DNA of 64,000 nucleotides, from contig NZ_JSVU01000002.1 in the NCBI RefSeq assembly GCF_000952855.1, positions 248,001-312,000 of the forward strand, written 5' to 3'. The position numbers were made by a program, and so were the translations under genes. Positions within the stretch are counted from its first letter, which is position 1. Each line of letters begins with the position of its first letter. Under the pieces are notes generated by a model. It did no database searches. It saw nothing but the letters and a program-made list of their open reading frames with translations, and was not told the origin of the DNA. The stretch comes from Aequorivita vladivostokensis (lineage in GTDB: Bacteria; Bacteroidota; Bacteroidia; Flavobacteriales; Flavobacteriaceae). Shown in pieces: positions 25,420 to 34,297 of this stretch.

Positions 25420-25453
25420 AAGCCCGTGAACAAGTTGTTCACGGGCTTTTTTA
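25419..25453 (+). terminator. Strong intrinsic terminator after the tRNA remnant
   Basis: A perfect 12-bp stem, AAGCCCGTGAAC and GTTCACGGGCTT, with loop AAGTT is followed by a T-run. It was probably the terminator of the original tRNA-Ser gene and now also ends transcription from the island. Confidence 0.88.
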
Positions 25454-25590
25454 TTTTTCAACTACCCTTTCCATTTCAAATAGTCCATTAAAATTAACTA
25501 AACTTTTTGTTTAACAGTTTTATCAATCTATTAAACGTTTTGTATCTTCACACAATATAAAATGGTGACGACCCTACTAAAAACGATACT

Positions 25591-25755
25591 ATGTTTGGAA
25601 TGTTTAAGAAGAAATCAGAAAAGGAAAAATTGCAGGAGGAATATCAAAAACTCCAAAGTGAATCCTTTAAACTCTCAACAACCAATAGAAAGTTGAGCGA
25701 TCAAAAAGCCTTTGAGGCCGAAGAAGTGATGAAGAAATTGGAAAAACTCAAATAG
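25591..25755 (+). CDS. Small coiled-coil protein, Lacal_2735 family-like
   Basis: A 54-residue protein starting MFGMFKKKSEKEKLQEEYQ, almost wholly charged and helical with heptad-like spacing. The start, size and composition fit the short Lacal_2735-type proteins widely conserved in Flavobacteriaceae. Function unknown. It is 7 bases upstream of the DUF2452 gene, and the pair is followed by a TIGR03643 gene with overlap, so the three form one short operon. It is the first chromosomal gene after the island boundary. Confidence 0.65.
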   Translation: MFGMFKKKSEKEKLQEEYQKLQSESFKLSTTNRKLSDQKAFEAEEVMKKLEKLK

Positions 25756-25762
25756 CTGAATA

Positions 25763-26173
25763 ATGGCCGAAGAGAAAAAACCCGATAACGTAGTTTTCAA
25801 TACAGATACAAATCGTTACGATGCTGCATTAAAACCTTATGCAACTTCCGTGGGTGCGCCGGTGATTACAAGTACCGATACCACCGCTTGGAAAAATAGT
25901 AGCATCAACAAAACCAATCATAAATTAAACGCCAAATACTTGGAACTGAAGGCAGAATATGAAAAAATGACTAAGGAGTTTGAGTATAACAATCTTATTT
26001 TCAATTCGCATTTTAGTTTTGAACCTGTTATTGGCGAAGTTTATCATCTTTATAAAAGGGAAAATGGAAAAAATTTTCTTTCACTCATTGCGCCCGATCA
26101 ATGTAATTTTAATCACCTTGGCAGCTTTTATCTGAACGTCGATCAAACCTGGGAAAAAGTGGATAAACTATGA
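25763..26173 (+). CDS. DUF2452 family protein
   Basis: A 136-residue soluble protein with PDNVVFNTDTNRYDAALKPYATSVGAP at its start in the family pattern, and a C-terminal half with FEPVIGEVYHLYKR and FLSLIAPDQC typical of DUF2452. This family is conserved in Bacteroidota and some proteobacteria. No activity is known to me, and no signal peptide or membrane helix is seen. The stop overlaps the next start by 4 bases (ATGA), so it is translationally coupled to the TIGR03643 protein. Confidence 0.75.
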   Translation: MAEEKKPDNVVFNTDTNRYDAALKPYATSVGAPVITSTDTTAWKNSSINKTNHKLNAKYLELKAEYEKMTKEFEYNNLIFNSHFSFEPVIGEVYHLYKRENGKNFLSLIAPDQCNFNHLGSFYLNVDQTWEKVDKL

Positions 26174-26454
26174 TTGGCGGAGATTTAACAGATAGGCAAT
26201 TGGATCGAATCATCGAAATGGCCTGGGAGGATCGCACGCCTTTTGAAGCCATAGAATTTCAGTTTGGATTCCCCGAGAAGGAAGTCATAAAAATAATGCG
26301 TGGCCATCTAAAAGAAAGTAGTTTCAGGCTTTGGCGCAAACGCGTTAATAGTGGCGTAAGCCAGAAGCATCTCAAAAAAAGAAGTTCTGAAATAAGCCGT
26401 TTTAAATGCTCACGGCAAAAGGCCATTTCCGGAAACAAAATAAGCAAAAGATAG
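26170..26454 (+). CDS. TIGR03643 family protein
   Basis: A 94-residue protein. Residues 5-75 match the TIGR03643 pattern: DRIIEMAWEDRTPFEAIEFQFG, then EKEVIKIMRGHLKESSFRLWRKRV. The layout suggests a helix-turn-helix, probably a nucleic-acid-binding protein, but this is not established. The C-terminal tail is basic. It overlaps the DUF2452 gene by 4 bases. Confidence 0.8.
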   Translation: MIGGDLTDRQLDRIIEMAWEDRTPFEAIEFQFGFPEKEVIKIMRGHLKESSFRLWRKRVNSGVSQKHLKKRSSEISRFKCSRQKAISGNKISKR

Positions 26455-26568
26455 CCCAGCTATTTTTCTAAAATAAATTACCTCTTTCATTTTTAAGGCT
26501 CGCCATAATTAAATATATTTCTGAATCAATTCATCCATTTCAGAATTATACCATCAATACACCGAGCT

Positions 26569-28476
26569 ATGAGCAATTACCATATAAAAAATTTAGAGGA
26601 ATATTTTCAAGTTTATAGAAAGTCAGTAAGAGATCCTGAAAATTTCTGGGAAGAAATTGCTGAGGAAAATTTTATGTGGCGTAAACGCTGGAGTAAGGTG
26701 CTGGAATTCGACCTTTCAAAACCTGAGGTTTCGTGGTATAAAGGCGCAAAACTCAACATTACCGAAAATTGTATAGATCGACATATATATGCACGTGGCG
26801 AAAAAACCGCAATCATTTTTGAACCGAATGACCCTTCCGAAAAAGCGGAACATATAACTTACAAACAACTGCATGAACGGGTATGTAGGCTTGCAAACGT
26901 GCTGCTTGATCATGGGGTAAAGAAAGGCGACCGGGTTTGTATCTATCTACCTATGATTCCTGAGCTGGCGGTTTCATTGTTAGCCTGCGCACGTATTGGC
27001 GCCATACATTCCGTGGTTTTTGCGGGATTTTCTTCCACAGCGCTCTCTACCCGGATTAATGATTCTGATTGCAAAATAGTCATTACCAGTGATGGCTCAT
27101 ACCGGGGCGGAAAAACAATTGATTTAAAAGGCATCGTTGACGAGGCGTTGGAAAACTGCGAAGGCCTAAAAACAGTTTTGGTAGTAAAACGCATCCATTC
27201 TGAAATAGCGATGAAGGAAAACCGCGATAAATGGCTACAACCCCTTTTGGACGAAGCATATCACGACTGTGTGCCGGTGGTTATGGATGCCGAGGACCCG
27301 TTATTTATTCTTTACACTTCCGGAAGCACCGGAAAACCAAAAGGAATGGTACATACCACGGCAGGCTATATGGTCTATACGGCATATACCTTTAAAAATG
27401 TGTTTCAATACCGCGAAAATGATGTGTTTTGGTGTACAGCAGATATTGGCTGGATTACCGGCCATAGTTACATCGTTTATGGGCCTTTGGCTAATGGCGC
27501 AACCACTTTAATGTTTGAAGGTGTTCCCTCCTACCCAGATTTTGGGCGCTTTTGGCAGGTAGTGGAAAAACATAAAGTAACCCAGTTTTATACGGCACCA
27601 ACTGCCATCCGTGCATTGGCTAAGGAACGACTTGATTTTTCCGAAAATTATGATCTTTCCTCACTTAAAATTTTGGGCAGTGTGGGCGAACCTATTAATG
27701 AAGAGGCTTGGCATTGGTATGACGAAAACATCGGAAAGAAAAATTGCCCAATTGTAGATACTTGGTGGCAAACAGAAACTGGCGGCATCATGATTTCTCC
27801 TATTCCTTACTCCACGCCCACCATTCCTACTTATGCCACATTGCCATTGCCCGGTGTGCAACCGGCATTGATGGATGAAAATGGGGAAGAGCTAAAAGGA
27901 AATTTAGTGAGTGGCCGCTTGTGTATTAAATTCCCATGGCCCGGAATGGCGAGGACTATTTGGGGTAATCACGAACGGTATCGCGAAACTTACTTTTCAA
28001 CCTTTGAAAACAAATACTTTACAGGCGACGGCGCTTTGCGTGACAGCACGGGTTATTATCGAATAACGGGCCGTGTAGATGATGTTGTTATTGTTTCAGG
28101 TCATAACTTGGGTACCGCGCCTATTGAAGACGCAATAAATGAACATCCGGCCGTGGCGGAAAGTGCTATTGTGGGCTTCCCACACGATGTAAAAGGAAAT
28201 GCACTCTATGGTTTTGTTATATTAAAAGAAATAGGCGAAAGCAGATTGCACGAAAATCTTCGCAAGGAAATTAACCAGATTATCACGGAACATATTGGCC
28301 CTATTGCCAAGTTGGATAAAATACAGTTTACCACGGGCTTGCCAAAAACCCGAAGTGGTAAAATTATGCGCCGTATTCTCAGAAAGATTGCAGAAAATGA
28401 CACCAGTAATTTAGGCGATATCTCCACGCTACTAGATCCTGAGGTGGTTCAAGATATTATTGACGGAGCCATTTAA
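26569..28476 (+). CDS. acs: Acetyl-CoA synthetase (AMP-forming)
   Basis: A 635-residue ANL-superfamily enzyme that makes acetyl-CoA from acetate, ATP and CoA through acetyl-AMP. Motifs: adenylate loop YTSGSTGKPKGMVHTT (about 249-264), DTWWQTETGG (about 399-408), YFTGDGALRD (about 484) and the regulated lysine motif PKTRSGKIMRR (about 593-603). Length and order match full Acs, so no truncation. It follows the TIGR03643 gene by 114 bases and probably has its own promoter. It allows growth on acetate and recycling of overflow acetate; acetylation at the RSGK lysine is a known control of the family. Confidence 0.96.
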   Translation: MSNYHIKNLEEYFQVYRKSVRDPENFWEEIAEENFMWRKRWSKVLEFDLSKPEVSWYKGAKLNITENCIDRHIYARGEKTAIIFEPNDPSEKAEHITYKQLHERVCRLANVLLDHGVKKGDRVCIYLPMIPELAVSLLACARIGAIHSVVFAGFSSTALSTRINDSDCKIVITSDGSYRGGKTIDLKGIVDEALENCEGLKTVLVVKRIHSEIAMKENRDKWLQPLLDEAYHDCVPVVMDAEDPLFILYTSGSTGKPKGMVHTTAGYMVYTAYTFKNVFQYRENDVFWCTADIGWITGHSYIVYGPLANGATTLMFEGVPSYPDFGRFWQVVEKHKVTQFYTAPTAIRALAKERLDFSENYDLSSLKILGSVGEPINEEAWHWYDENIGKKNCPIVDTWWQTETGGIMISPIPYSTPTIPTYATLPLPGVQPALMDENGEELKGNLVSGRLCIKFPWPGMARTIWGNHERYRETYFSTFENKYFTGDGALRDSTGYYRITGRVDDVVIVSGHNLGTAPIEDAINEHPAVAESAIVGFPHDVKGNALYGFVILKEIGESRLHENLRKEINQIITEHIGPIAKLDKIQFTTGLPKTRSGKIMRRILRKIAENDTSNLGDISTLLDPEVVQDIIDGAI

Positions 28477-28721
28477 GCGAAATTTTTTATTTCCGTAACG
28501 TTTTCAATAAAACCTCCAGTACTTGGCTTTTTTCATATTCTGGAAACATTGCTTCATTGGTTGTGATTTTTTTGAAGCATTTTTTTCCTATTCTCACGAA
28601 TAATTTCCCGAATAAGTACCATCAATTGAAATACGTCAAAAATAAATTGAAATGGATTAGGTTCAACCAAGGGAATTGAATATCTTTAGAATTCTGATAA
28701 TTAATCAATTACAAACTTCTA

Positions 28722-28910
28722 ATGCTCCCCATTATGATTTGGACAACCCTTCTTCTTTTCCTTACGGTGGTAGCTTGTGTCCTGGGTTATTTAGGCTTAG
28801 GATTTGGACCGATTGAACCTGCCAAAATTATATTTTTTGTTTTGGGAACCTTTTTGGTGATTTCGTTTTTTCTGGAAAAACGCAAAAAACGGAAAAAATA
28901 TTACGAATAG
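28722..28910 (+). CDS. Small membrane protein, DUF1328-like
   Basis: A 62-residue protein with two hydrophobic helices (about 3-24 and 32-51) and a strongly basic tail (KRKKRKKYY). The GYLGLGFGPIEPAKIIFFVLG stretch is similar to small stress-related DUF1328 membrane proteins, but the match is loose. It lies in a gene-poor gap between acs and an AraC regulator. A hairpin terminator follows 18 bases after the stop. Confidence 0.55.
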   Translation: MLPIMIWTTLLLFLTVVACVLGYLGLGFGPIEPAKIIFFVLGTFLVISFFLEKRKKRKKYYE

Positions 28911-28928
28911 AATAAACACGCTTCTAAG

Positions 28929-28961
28929 AAAATCGCAACTATCTACCACTTGCGATTTTTT
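28929..28961 (+). terminator. Intrinsic terminator after the small membrane protein
   Basis: Arms AAAATCGCAA and TTGCGATTTT with a short loop and a following T-run (28950-28961). Confidence 0.75.
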
Positions 28962-29097
28962 CATTTAATACCATTGCACAATCGATTATTATGCAATATC
29001 TTACCCAAGCCAATGTAATTGAGTTAAATAAAAAAGTTATTTGTGTTAAAACTTTTTATTTGATAATAGTATTTTGGCACAACCAAACAACCTTTTA

Positions 29098-30117
29098 ATG
29101 AATTCTATACAAGTCAATTCGCTTCCCCTCAAGGATGTAATACGGGACATTGCCAACGTATTTAATATTTCCTATTCCGAAAATTGTGGAGAGTATTTAT
29201 TGAAAATTCCGCCATCAGTGGGTGAAGGCACCATTAGAGGCATCAATTTTGAAGGCGGCCTAGGACTTATTCAGTATGATTGTATGTTCAATGAGGATAT
29301 GGAAATTCATTTTGTGGTAAACCATATTCATCCCTTAAAATTTCTCTACACCGTGGAAGGAATTTTGGAACACAGGTTTGAAAATGAAGATAAACTGCGG
29401 ACCATTGAGCAGTACCAAAACGCCATAGTGGCCAGTAGTAAGCATAACGGCCATGTTCTTTTGTTTAAAAGCAAACGCCACACTACCGTGAACAGTTTGG
29501 AGATAGAAAGGGAAAAATTCCAGATAAAAATGGCGTGCGATATTAACAGTCTGGATGATGAACTGGAACAACTCTTTAAGGATATCAAAGCGAGCGGCGC
29601 CTTTTATTACAGTGGAAACTATAGTTTGGCAATTTCAGACATCTTAAATACTATGTTAGAATTCCAAGCTGAAAATTTTACGCGCAAATTATTTTTGGAA
29701 GGAATGGCTTACCAAATTTTGACCCATCAAATTCTGCAATACCAAGACGATAAAAAGGAAGAGGGAAACCGCACGCTGCTTCGTTCTACTGAACTGAAAC
29801 AAATCAACTCCATTTCAAGTCTTATTGAAGGAAATATCTCTGATGTGCCCACAGTGGAAAACTTGGCCCGGCAAGCTGGGCTCAATATAAACAAATTGCA
29901 GGAGGGTTTTAAGAAACTTTATGGTACCACGGTAAACAATTATGTCCAGAAAACCAGACTGGATACGGCATACAGCCTTTTAACAAAAACCGATCTCAGT
30001 ATTTCTGAAATAGTAAATGCCATAGGACTGAGCAGTAAAAGTTATTTTTCAAAAATATTTAAGGAAAAATATAATATTTCCCCGTCCGACTTCCGAAAGA
30101 AACAGCGCGATAAATAA
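29098..30117 (+). CDS. AraC-family transcriptional regulator
   Basis: A 339-residue regulator from ATG 29098; the open frame continues 24 bases upstream to a TTG, but no support for that start is visible. The C-terminal 100 residues hold the two helix-turn-helix motifs: VENLARQAGLNINKLQEGFK, and ISEIVNAIGLSSKSYFSKIF ending SPSDFRKK. The N-terminal 220 residues have no recognised effector domain, as is usual in flavobacterial AraC proteins. The regulated genes are unknown, and acs upstream is a neighbour but not evidently a target. A bidirectional-looking terminator follows. Confidence 0.87.
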   Translation: MNSIQVNSLPLKDVIRDIANVFNISYSENCGEYLLKIPPSVGEGTIRGINFEGGLGLIQYDCMFNEDMEIHFVVNHIHPLKFLYTVEGILEHRFENEDKLRTIEQYQNAIVASSKHNGHVLLFKSKRHTTVNSLEIEREKFQIKMACDINSLDDELEQLFKDIKASGAFYYSGNYSLAISDILNTMLEFQAENFTRKLFLEGMAYQILTHQILQYQDDKKEEGNRTLLRSTELKQINSISSLIEGNISDVPTVENLARQAGLNINKLQEGFKKLYGTTVNNYVQKTRLDTAYSLLTKTDLSISEIVNAIGLSSKSYFSKIFKEKYNISPSDFRKKQRDK

Positions 30118-30120
30118 AAA

Positions 30121-30160
30121 ACCCCAGTCAAAATAATGATAACTGGGGTTTCCTCTTTTT
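30121..30160 (+). terminator. Intrinsic terminator after the AraC gene
   Basis: Stem ACCCCAGT / ACTGGGGT with a 13-base loop, then TTTCCTCTTTTT. Confidence 0.8.
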
Positions 30161-30273
30161 CATAGCAAATCTTTTGCTTTTGCTAAAATAGGGTAACTTA
30201 TAAAAATTCATTAGCTCAAAAGAATCTTTCATTAACCCAAAATATTCTTTTTTAATTACTTATGGATAATTTA

Positions 30274-30312
30274 AAAAAACCCTTCCCTGCAGCGAGGTTG
30301 GAAAGGGTTTTA
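30274..30312 (-). terminator. Intrinsic terminator for the CsbD-like gene
   Basis: Stem AAACCCTTCC / GGAAAGGGTTT around a 13-base loop, with A- and T-rich flanks. On the minus strand it lies 22 bases after the stop of the gene at 30334-30645. Confidence 0.75.
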
Positions 30313-30333
30313 ATAGTTGATCAAAAAATCCAA

Positions 30334-30645
30334 CTATTTTTTCCAGTGTTGAATTTCATCTTTCAAATCGGCTCTGGACTTGCCTGTTTTGTTCTCTAAT
30401 CGTTTCAAGGTGTCAGAAAACGATTCATCCTTTATTTCAGAGGCATCGACACTTAAGCCGTAGTGCTTGTTAAAATCTGAAGCCACCTGCTCCCACTTCT
30501 GTTTTAAGTAATCTTCATCATCCTTCTCCTTTTCTTCATTATCATCATCGGGATGCTTTACATAGCTTTTTTCATCAGGCTCATTGTGATGTTCACTTTG
30601 TGCACCCTTCCCTACGCTGTGCTTTGGACTATTTTTTTTGCTCAT
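30334..30645 (-). CDS. Charged stress-type protein with CsbD-like C-terminus
   Basis: A 103-residue, highly charged, soluble protein. Residues 1-45 are a disordered, acidic, histidine-containing stretch (SEHHNEPDEKSY). Residues 46-103 resemble CsbD-type general stress domains: YLKQKWEQVASDFNKHYG, then DTLKRLENKTGKSRADLKDEI. CsbD proteins rise under stress in several bacteria, but their mechanism is not known. It stands alone between two terminators with no partner gene. Confidence 0.6.
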   Translation of the reverse strand: MSKKNSPKHSVGKGAQSEHHNEPDEKSYVKHPDDDNEEKEKDDEDYLKQKWEQVASDFNKHYGLSVDASEIKDESFSDTLKRLENKTGKSRADLKDEIQHWKK

Positions 30646-30786
30646 AATCTTTTGATTTTATGCTAATATGCTAAATTATTAAACATTCTTATTAAAAATT
30701 AACGCATATATTCTAAAATTTAATCCATTCATCATAAATTTTAGATATATTTACCAATCTATACAATTTTTATATCCCCACAATTA

Positions 30787-30822
30787 GAAACCCCTTTCTC
30801 ATTGTGTTGATCAAGGGGTTTC
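30787..30822 (-). terminator. Intrinsic terminator below the Gln/Asn-rich small protein
   Basis: Perfect stem GAAACCCCTT / AAGGGGTTTC with a 16-base loop, located 45 bases after the stop at 30868 on the minus strand. The poly-T is weak. Confidence 0.65.
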
Positions 30823-30867
30823 GCATTGTCCGTGTATCGGATCAAAAATTACTTAGATTTTCTTACT

Positions 30868-30984
30868 CTACTCTTCCTCCTCTTCAGGACGGCGTTGGTT
30901 TTGAGGTCTGTTTTGTGGATTCCTCTGCTGATTAGTCTGTTGATTTTGAGGATTCCTTTGCTGATTTTGATTTTGTGTGCTCAT
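30868..30984 (-). CDS. 38-residue Gln/Asn/Arg-rich low-complexity protein
   Basis: The start chosen is ATG at 30982-30984, giving MSTQNQNQQRNPQNQQ followed by two NPQN-type units and an RRPEEEEE end. The frame continues open upstream, but that extension has no resemblance to a protein start. Repeated QNQQRNPQN units imply a disordered, possibly RNA- or membrane-surface-interacting protein. Bacteroidota often carry such short proteins; none has an assigned role to my knowledge. A good terminator follows, which supports that this is a real transcript. Confidence 0.5.
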   Translation of the reverse strand: MSTQNQNQQRNPQNQQTNQQRNPQNRPQNQRRPEEEEE

Positions 30985-31213
30985 AACAATTTTTTTTAAA
31001 TTAATAATGTGGTTTTCTTTTTCACTATTAAAATTAATCCTGCCACAACTACCTTCAGCACAATAAATTCTTAAAATTTTCAATTCGGAACAATTTTTAA
31101 CTATCTATTATCTTAAAAATCGATTTCGTTGGCTTTTCGTTAAGCGATGTGCTTAAAAATGTAGCTTAAAATTTAATACCAAAACCCTTTCATCATAACT
31201 CATTGGCGTTTTG

Positions 31214-31221
31214 TATCTTTG
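31214..31221 (+). promoter_or_regulatory. Bacteroidota -7 box for purB
   Basis: TATCTTTG (TAnnTTTG) lies 19 bases upstream of the purB ATG at 31241. No clear -33 element was assigned. Confidence 0.65.
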
Positions 31222-31240
31222 CGCTTTTAAAGTTTGAACC

Positions 31241-32584
31241 ATGTACACCAATGCATTGCAAGCAATTTCACCGATAGACGGTAGATACGCCTCAAAAACC
31301 AGTAGCCTTATTCCCTATTTCTCTGAAGAAGCGCTCATTCGCTATCGCGTGCAGGTAGAAATTGAATATTTCATTGCTCTGGTGGAATTGGATCTTCCGC
31401 AATTAGCAGATTTTGACAAAACCCAGTTTTCAAAACTTCGGGAGCTTTATCTTGAATTTACCGTGCAGGACGCAGGGAAAATTAAGGAAACCGAAAAGGT
31501 GACCAATCACGATGTTAAGGCAGTAGAATATTTCATAAAAGAAAAATTTGACGCATTAAATCTTCAGAAATATAAAGAATTTATACATTTTGGGCTTACG
31601 TCGCAGGACATCAACAATACCGCCATTCCACTTTCGCTGAAAGATGCCGTGAACAATGTTTACGTTCCACTTTTAATGGACGTGAAAAATAAATTAAAGG
31701 AGCTTTCCGATGAATGGGCCGAAGTTTCCATGCTTGCACGTACCCACGGCCAGCCAGCCTCACCCACACGTTTAGGTAAGGAAATTGAGGTGTTTGTTGT
31801 GCGCATCGAGGAGCAATTTGACTTGATGAACGATATTAAGAGCGCGGCAAAATTTGGAGGCGCAACAGGCAACTTTAACGCGCACAAAGTAGCTTATCCA
31901 GAGATTGATTGGCGAGCCTTCGGAAAGAAATTCGTGCAGGATAGGCTAGGGTTGCATCACTCCTTCCCTACCACGCAGATTGAACATTACGACCATATGG
32001 CCGCACTTTTTGATTGTTTGAAAAGAATCAACAATATTTTGATCGATCTGGATCGTGATATTTGGACGTACGTTTCCATGGATTATTTCAAACAAAAGAT
32101 AAAGAAAGGAGAAGTTGGCTCCAGCGCTATGCCGCATAAAGTGAACCCTATTGATTTTGAAAACAGTGAAGGAAACCTGGGCATTGCGAATGCACTCTTT
32201 GAGCATCTTTCGGCAAAACTTCCGATAAGTAGATTGCAACGTGATTTAACCGACAGTACGGTTTTACGCAATATAGGCGTACCAATCGGGCATACGCTAA
32301 TTGCCTTTTACGCAACGTTGAAAGGATTGAATAAGTTGCTTTTAAACGAACCCAAATTTGCCGAGGATCTTGAAAATAATTGGGCTGTTGTAGCGGAGGC
32401 AATCCAAACCATTCTGCGTCGAGAAGCATACCCAAACCCTTATGAAGCCTTAAAAGGATTGACCCGAACCAATGAGCGAATCAACCAAACTTCTATCGCA
32501 AATTTTATTGAAACTTTGGAAGTACCCGAAAGCGTAAAACAGGAAATGCGCAGTATAACTCCCGCAAATTATACAGGTATTTAA
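31241..32584 (+). CDS. purB: Adenylosuccinate lyase
   Basis: A 447-residue enzyme of the fumarase/aspartase superfamily that acts twice in purine synthesis, releasing fumarate from SAICAR and from adenylosuccinate. Signature SSAMPHKVNPIDFENSEGN (about 291-309) is complete, with the catalytic serine loop. The start MYTNALQAISPIDGRYASK matches E. coli-type PurB, and the histidine of LARTHGQPASPT (about 166-177) is present. It is a single gene with its own promoter; no other pur gene lies adjacent. It is unrelated to the nucleotide enzymes of the island. Confidence 0.96.
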   Translation: MYTNALQAISPIDGRYASKTSSLIPYFSEEALIRYRVQVEIEYFIALVELDLPQLADFDKTQFSKLRELYLEFTVQDAGKIKETEKVTNHDVKAVEYFIKEKFDALNLQKYKEFIHFGLTSQDINNTAIPLSLKDAVNNVYVPLLMDVKNKLKELSDEWAEVSMLARTHGQPASPTRLGKEIEVFVVRIEEQFDLMNDIKSAAKFGGATGNFNAHKVAYPEIDWRAFGKKFVQDRLGLHHSFPTTQIEHYDHMAALFDCLKRINNILIDLDRDIWTYVSMDYFKQKIKKGEVGSSAMPHKVNPIDFENSEGNLGIANALFEHLSAKLPISRLQRDLTDSTVLRNIGVPIGHTLIAFYATLKGLNKLLLNEPKFAEDLENNWAVVAEAIQTILRREAYPNPYEALKGLTRTNERINQTSIANFIETLEVPESVKQEMRSITPANYTGI

Positions 32585-32653
32585 ATGTATCTATCAAAAA
32601 AAGGCTTCAACCAAAATTAGGAAGAAGCCCATTTCAACTATTAATCAACTAAT

Positions 32654-33196
32654 TTAATCCTTAAAAATCTCTCCAAAACCTTCAAGTTTTGAAACATCCA
32701 AATCGCCCCGTTCTGCAGATTTCATAAGTTTCAGCATTTGATCGGGACGCATATTTTCGCCCAATAGCCTGAAAACTGCAAAGCCCCGATTGTCATCACT
32801 TGCAAAAACTATAACCTCATCAATCGCGTCCTCTTCGCCTGTGTATTTTAAGGTGGCGTTCCAATCATTGCTTTTTATCCGGGTAAGTTCTTTGTACTGT
32901 TCCTGATCTAATATATTCTTCAATTCTTGACGCTCCTTTTCATAATCAGCAGTATCGCCCTCAATAATAGGATAGGCTACAACATTCACTTTTTTAATGG
33001 TATTTAATATATCCTTTTCTTCCTGCGTAAAATTGCTGGTGTTTCCTTGGAGCAAGCTGGCGGCAATATCCATTTTTACAAACTTATCATCGTCTTGCTT
33101 TTCAACCAAATACTTTTGCAAGGACTTGTCGCTACAGGAGGTCAACGCTACTAATCCGAGAATTAAAGCCATAAAATATTTTAGTAGTGTTGTCAT
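32654..33196 (-). CDS. DUF4252 lipoprotein
   Basis: A 180-residue lipoprotein (LVALTSCSDK, Cys at 21) of the DUF4252 family, a Bacteroidota-specific periplasmic or outer-membrane protein with a soluble two-layer fold. It is the last gene of a four-gene minus-strand unit (sigma, anti-sigma-like, two DUF4252 proteins), three bases after its paralogue. It is probably part of the regulon controlled by the sigma factor at 34284, but no target was shown. Confidence 0.8.
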   Translation of the reverse strand: MTTLLKYFMALILGLVALTSCSDKSLQKYLVEKQDDDKFVKMDIAASLLQGNTSNFTQEEKDILNTIKKVNVVAYPIIEGDTADYEKERQELKNILDQEQYKELTRIKSNDWNATLKYTGEEDAIDEVIVFASDDNRGFAVFRLLGENMRPDQMLKLMKSAERGDLDVSKLEGFGEIFKD

Positions 33197-33199
33197 AAC

Positions 33200-33742
33200 T
33201 TATTGTTTTTTCTTTTTGTCGATATTCTTCAATTCCTCGCTGCCGGGCACTTTTAGTTCTTCTGTAAGTTTTGAAATTTGTTTTAAATCTATATTTCCCG
33301 TAATGCTCATAATAACCGTCATAGGTTTTCCTTCCACAATGCCATCCATATGCATCAACAGTTCACTTACGTAATTTTCGTTTTTACCTTCCTTGCTGTA
33401 AAATTTAATATTTCTACCATCTTCCTTTACGCGCATCAATTCACCTAAATTCTTGGAACCAGCAATGTATTTTGCCACTGCGGCATCCATTTTTTGCGAA
33501 ACGCCGGGATTGTCGGTAGTGAAAATTTTAATATTGTCCAGATCGTTTACCATTTTTAAATATGCCTGTGCCTCTGGATCGGTAGAGTTAAGGTCCATCT
33601 TGCTCAAAAGTTTGAACATATTTTTGGTTACCACAACAGAGGTTACATCTTTTTCGTTTTCAAAGGAATCAAAGGCGTTCTGTGCCCAAGAAACCATTGG
33701 CGCTATTGCCAGTGCTATTAGTATTGCTATTTTTTTCATCAT
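33200..33742 (-). CDS. DUF4252 secreted protein
   Basis: A 180-residue DUF4252 protein with a cleaved signal peptide (PMVSWAQ, cleavage near 21) and no lipobox, whereas the downstream paralogue is a lipoprotein. Contains FKLLSKMDLNSTDPEAQAYL, typical of the family. The Lys-rich C-terminus (DKKKKQ) is unusual. Gap to the next gene is 3 bases, so the pair is cotranslated. The two paralogues share little beyond the fold pattern. Confidence 0.8.
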   Translation of the reverse strand: MMKKIAILIALAIAPMVSWAQNAFDSFENEKDVTSVVVTKNMFKLLSKMDLNSTDPEAQAYLKMVNDLDNIKIFTTDNPGVSQKMDAAVAKYIAGSKNLGELMRVKEDGRNIKFYSKEGKNENYVSELLMHMDGIVEGKPMTVIMSITGNIDLKQISKLTEELKVPGSEELKNIDKKKKQ

Positions 33743-33859
33743 TTTATTATTTATTGTTTGTTCTATTTTATTGGGTTCAAATGTATTTTATAAGGTATTT
33801 AATTAAGATGTTTTTTAAACTGAAACAATGCTTTTTTCTGAATTCTTCTATTTGATGAA

Positions 33860-34297
33860 CTATTCAAAAATTTTATCTTTAGTTTTTCCAAATTGACCCA
33901 CAAAAGAAAGCTGTTCCGTCCCTTTGTTGAAATTCTCGGAAAGGAGCAACATTGCTTCCTTGCTTTTTTCAAAGGCGGCGAGTGCCTCTTTTTCTTCCTG
34001 GGAATAATTAGGTTGCGAAAAGTAAAAGCTGCCCACTCCAAAAGCTACTACCACCATTGCCGCTACAGCGTACCACCAACTTTTTATGGTTCTTGATTTT
34101 GTATCTGGTAACACAAAGACCTTCGAAGACTTTTCTGCTCTGGCAGCTTTCAAACCTGCGAAGATTGGCTTGTATTGAACCAAATCATCGGCAACCGTTT
34201 TATTGTTGAAATAATCCTGAAGCATTTTTTCTTCAGAAAGACTGGTTTTGCCTTCAAAATAGGCATCCAATAATTGTTTTACTTTAACCGATTCCAT
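33860..34297 (-). CDS. Membrane-anchored anti-sigma-like protein
   Basis: A 145-residue protein with a soluble N-terminal part (residues 1-68, QLLDAYFEGKTSLSEEKMLQDYF, as in cytoplasmic anti-sigma domains), one membrane helix (about 75-92, WYAVAAMVVVAFGVGSFYF) and a periplasmic tail. It overlaps the sigma-factor gene by 14 bases on the same strand. This arrangement is standard for a membrane anti-sigma factor holding an ECF sigma; the function is inferred from architecture and position. Confidence 0.75.
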   Translation of the reverse strand: MESVKVKQLLDAYFEGKTSLSEEKMLQDYFNNKTVADDLVQYKPIFAGLKAARAEKSSKVFVLPDTKSRTIKSWWYAVAAMVVVAFGVGSFYFSQPNYSQEEKEALAAFEKSKEAMLLLSENFNKGTEQLSFVGQFGKTKDKIFE

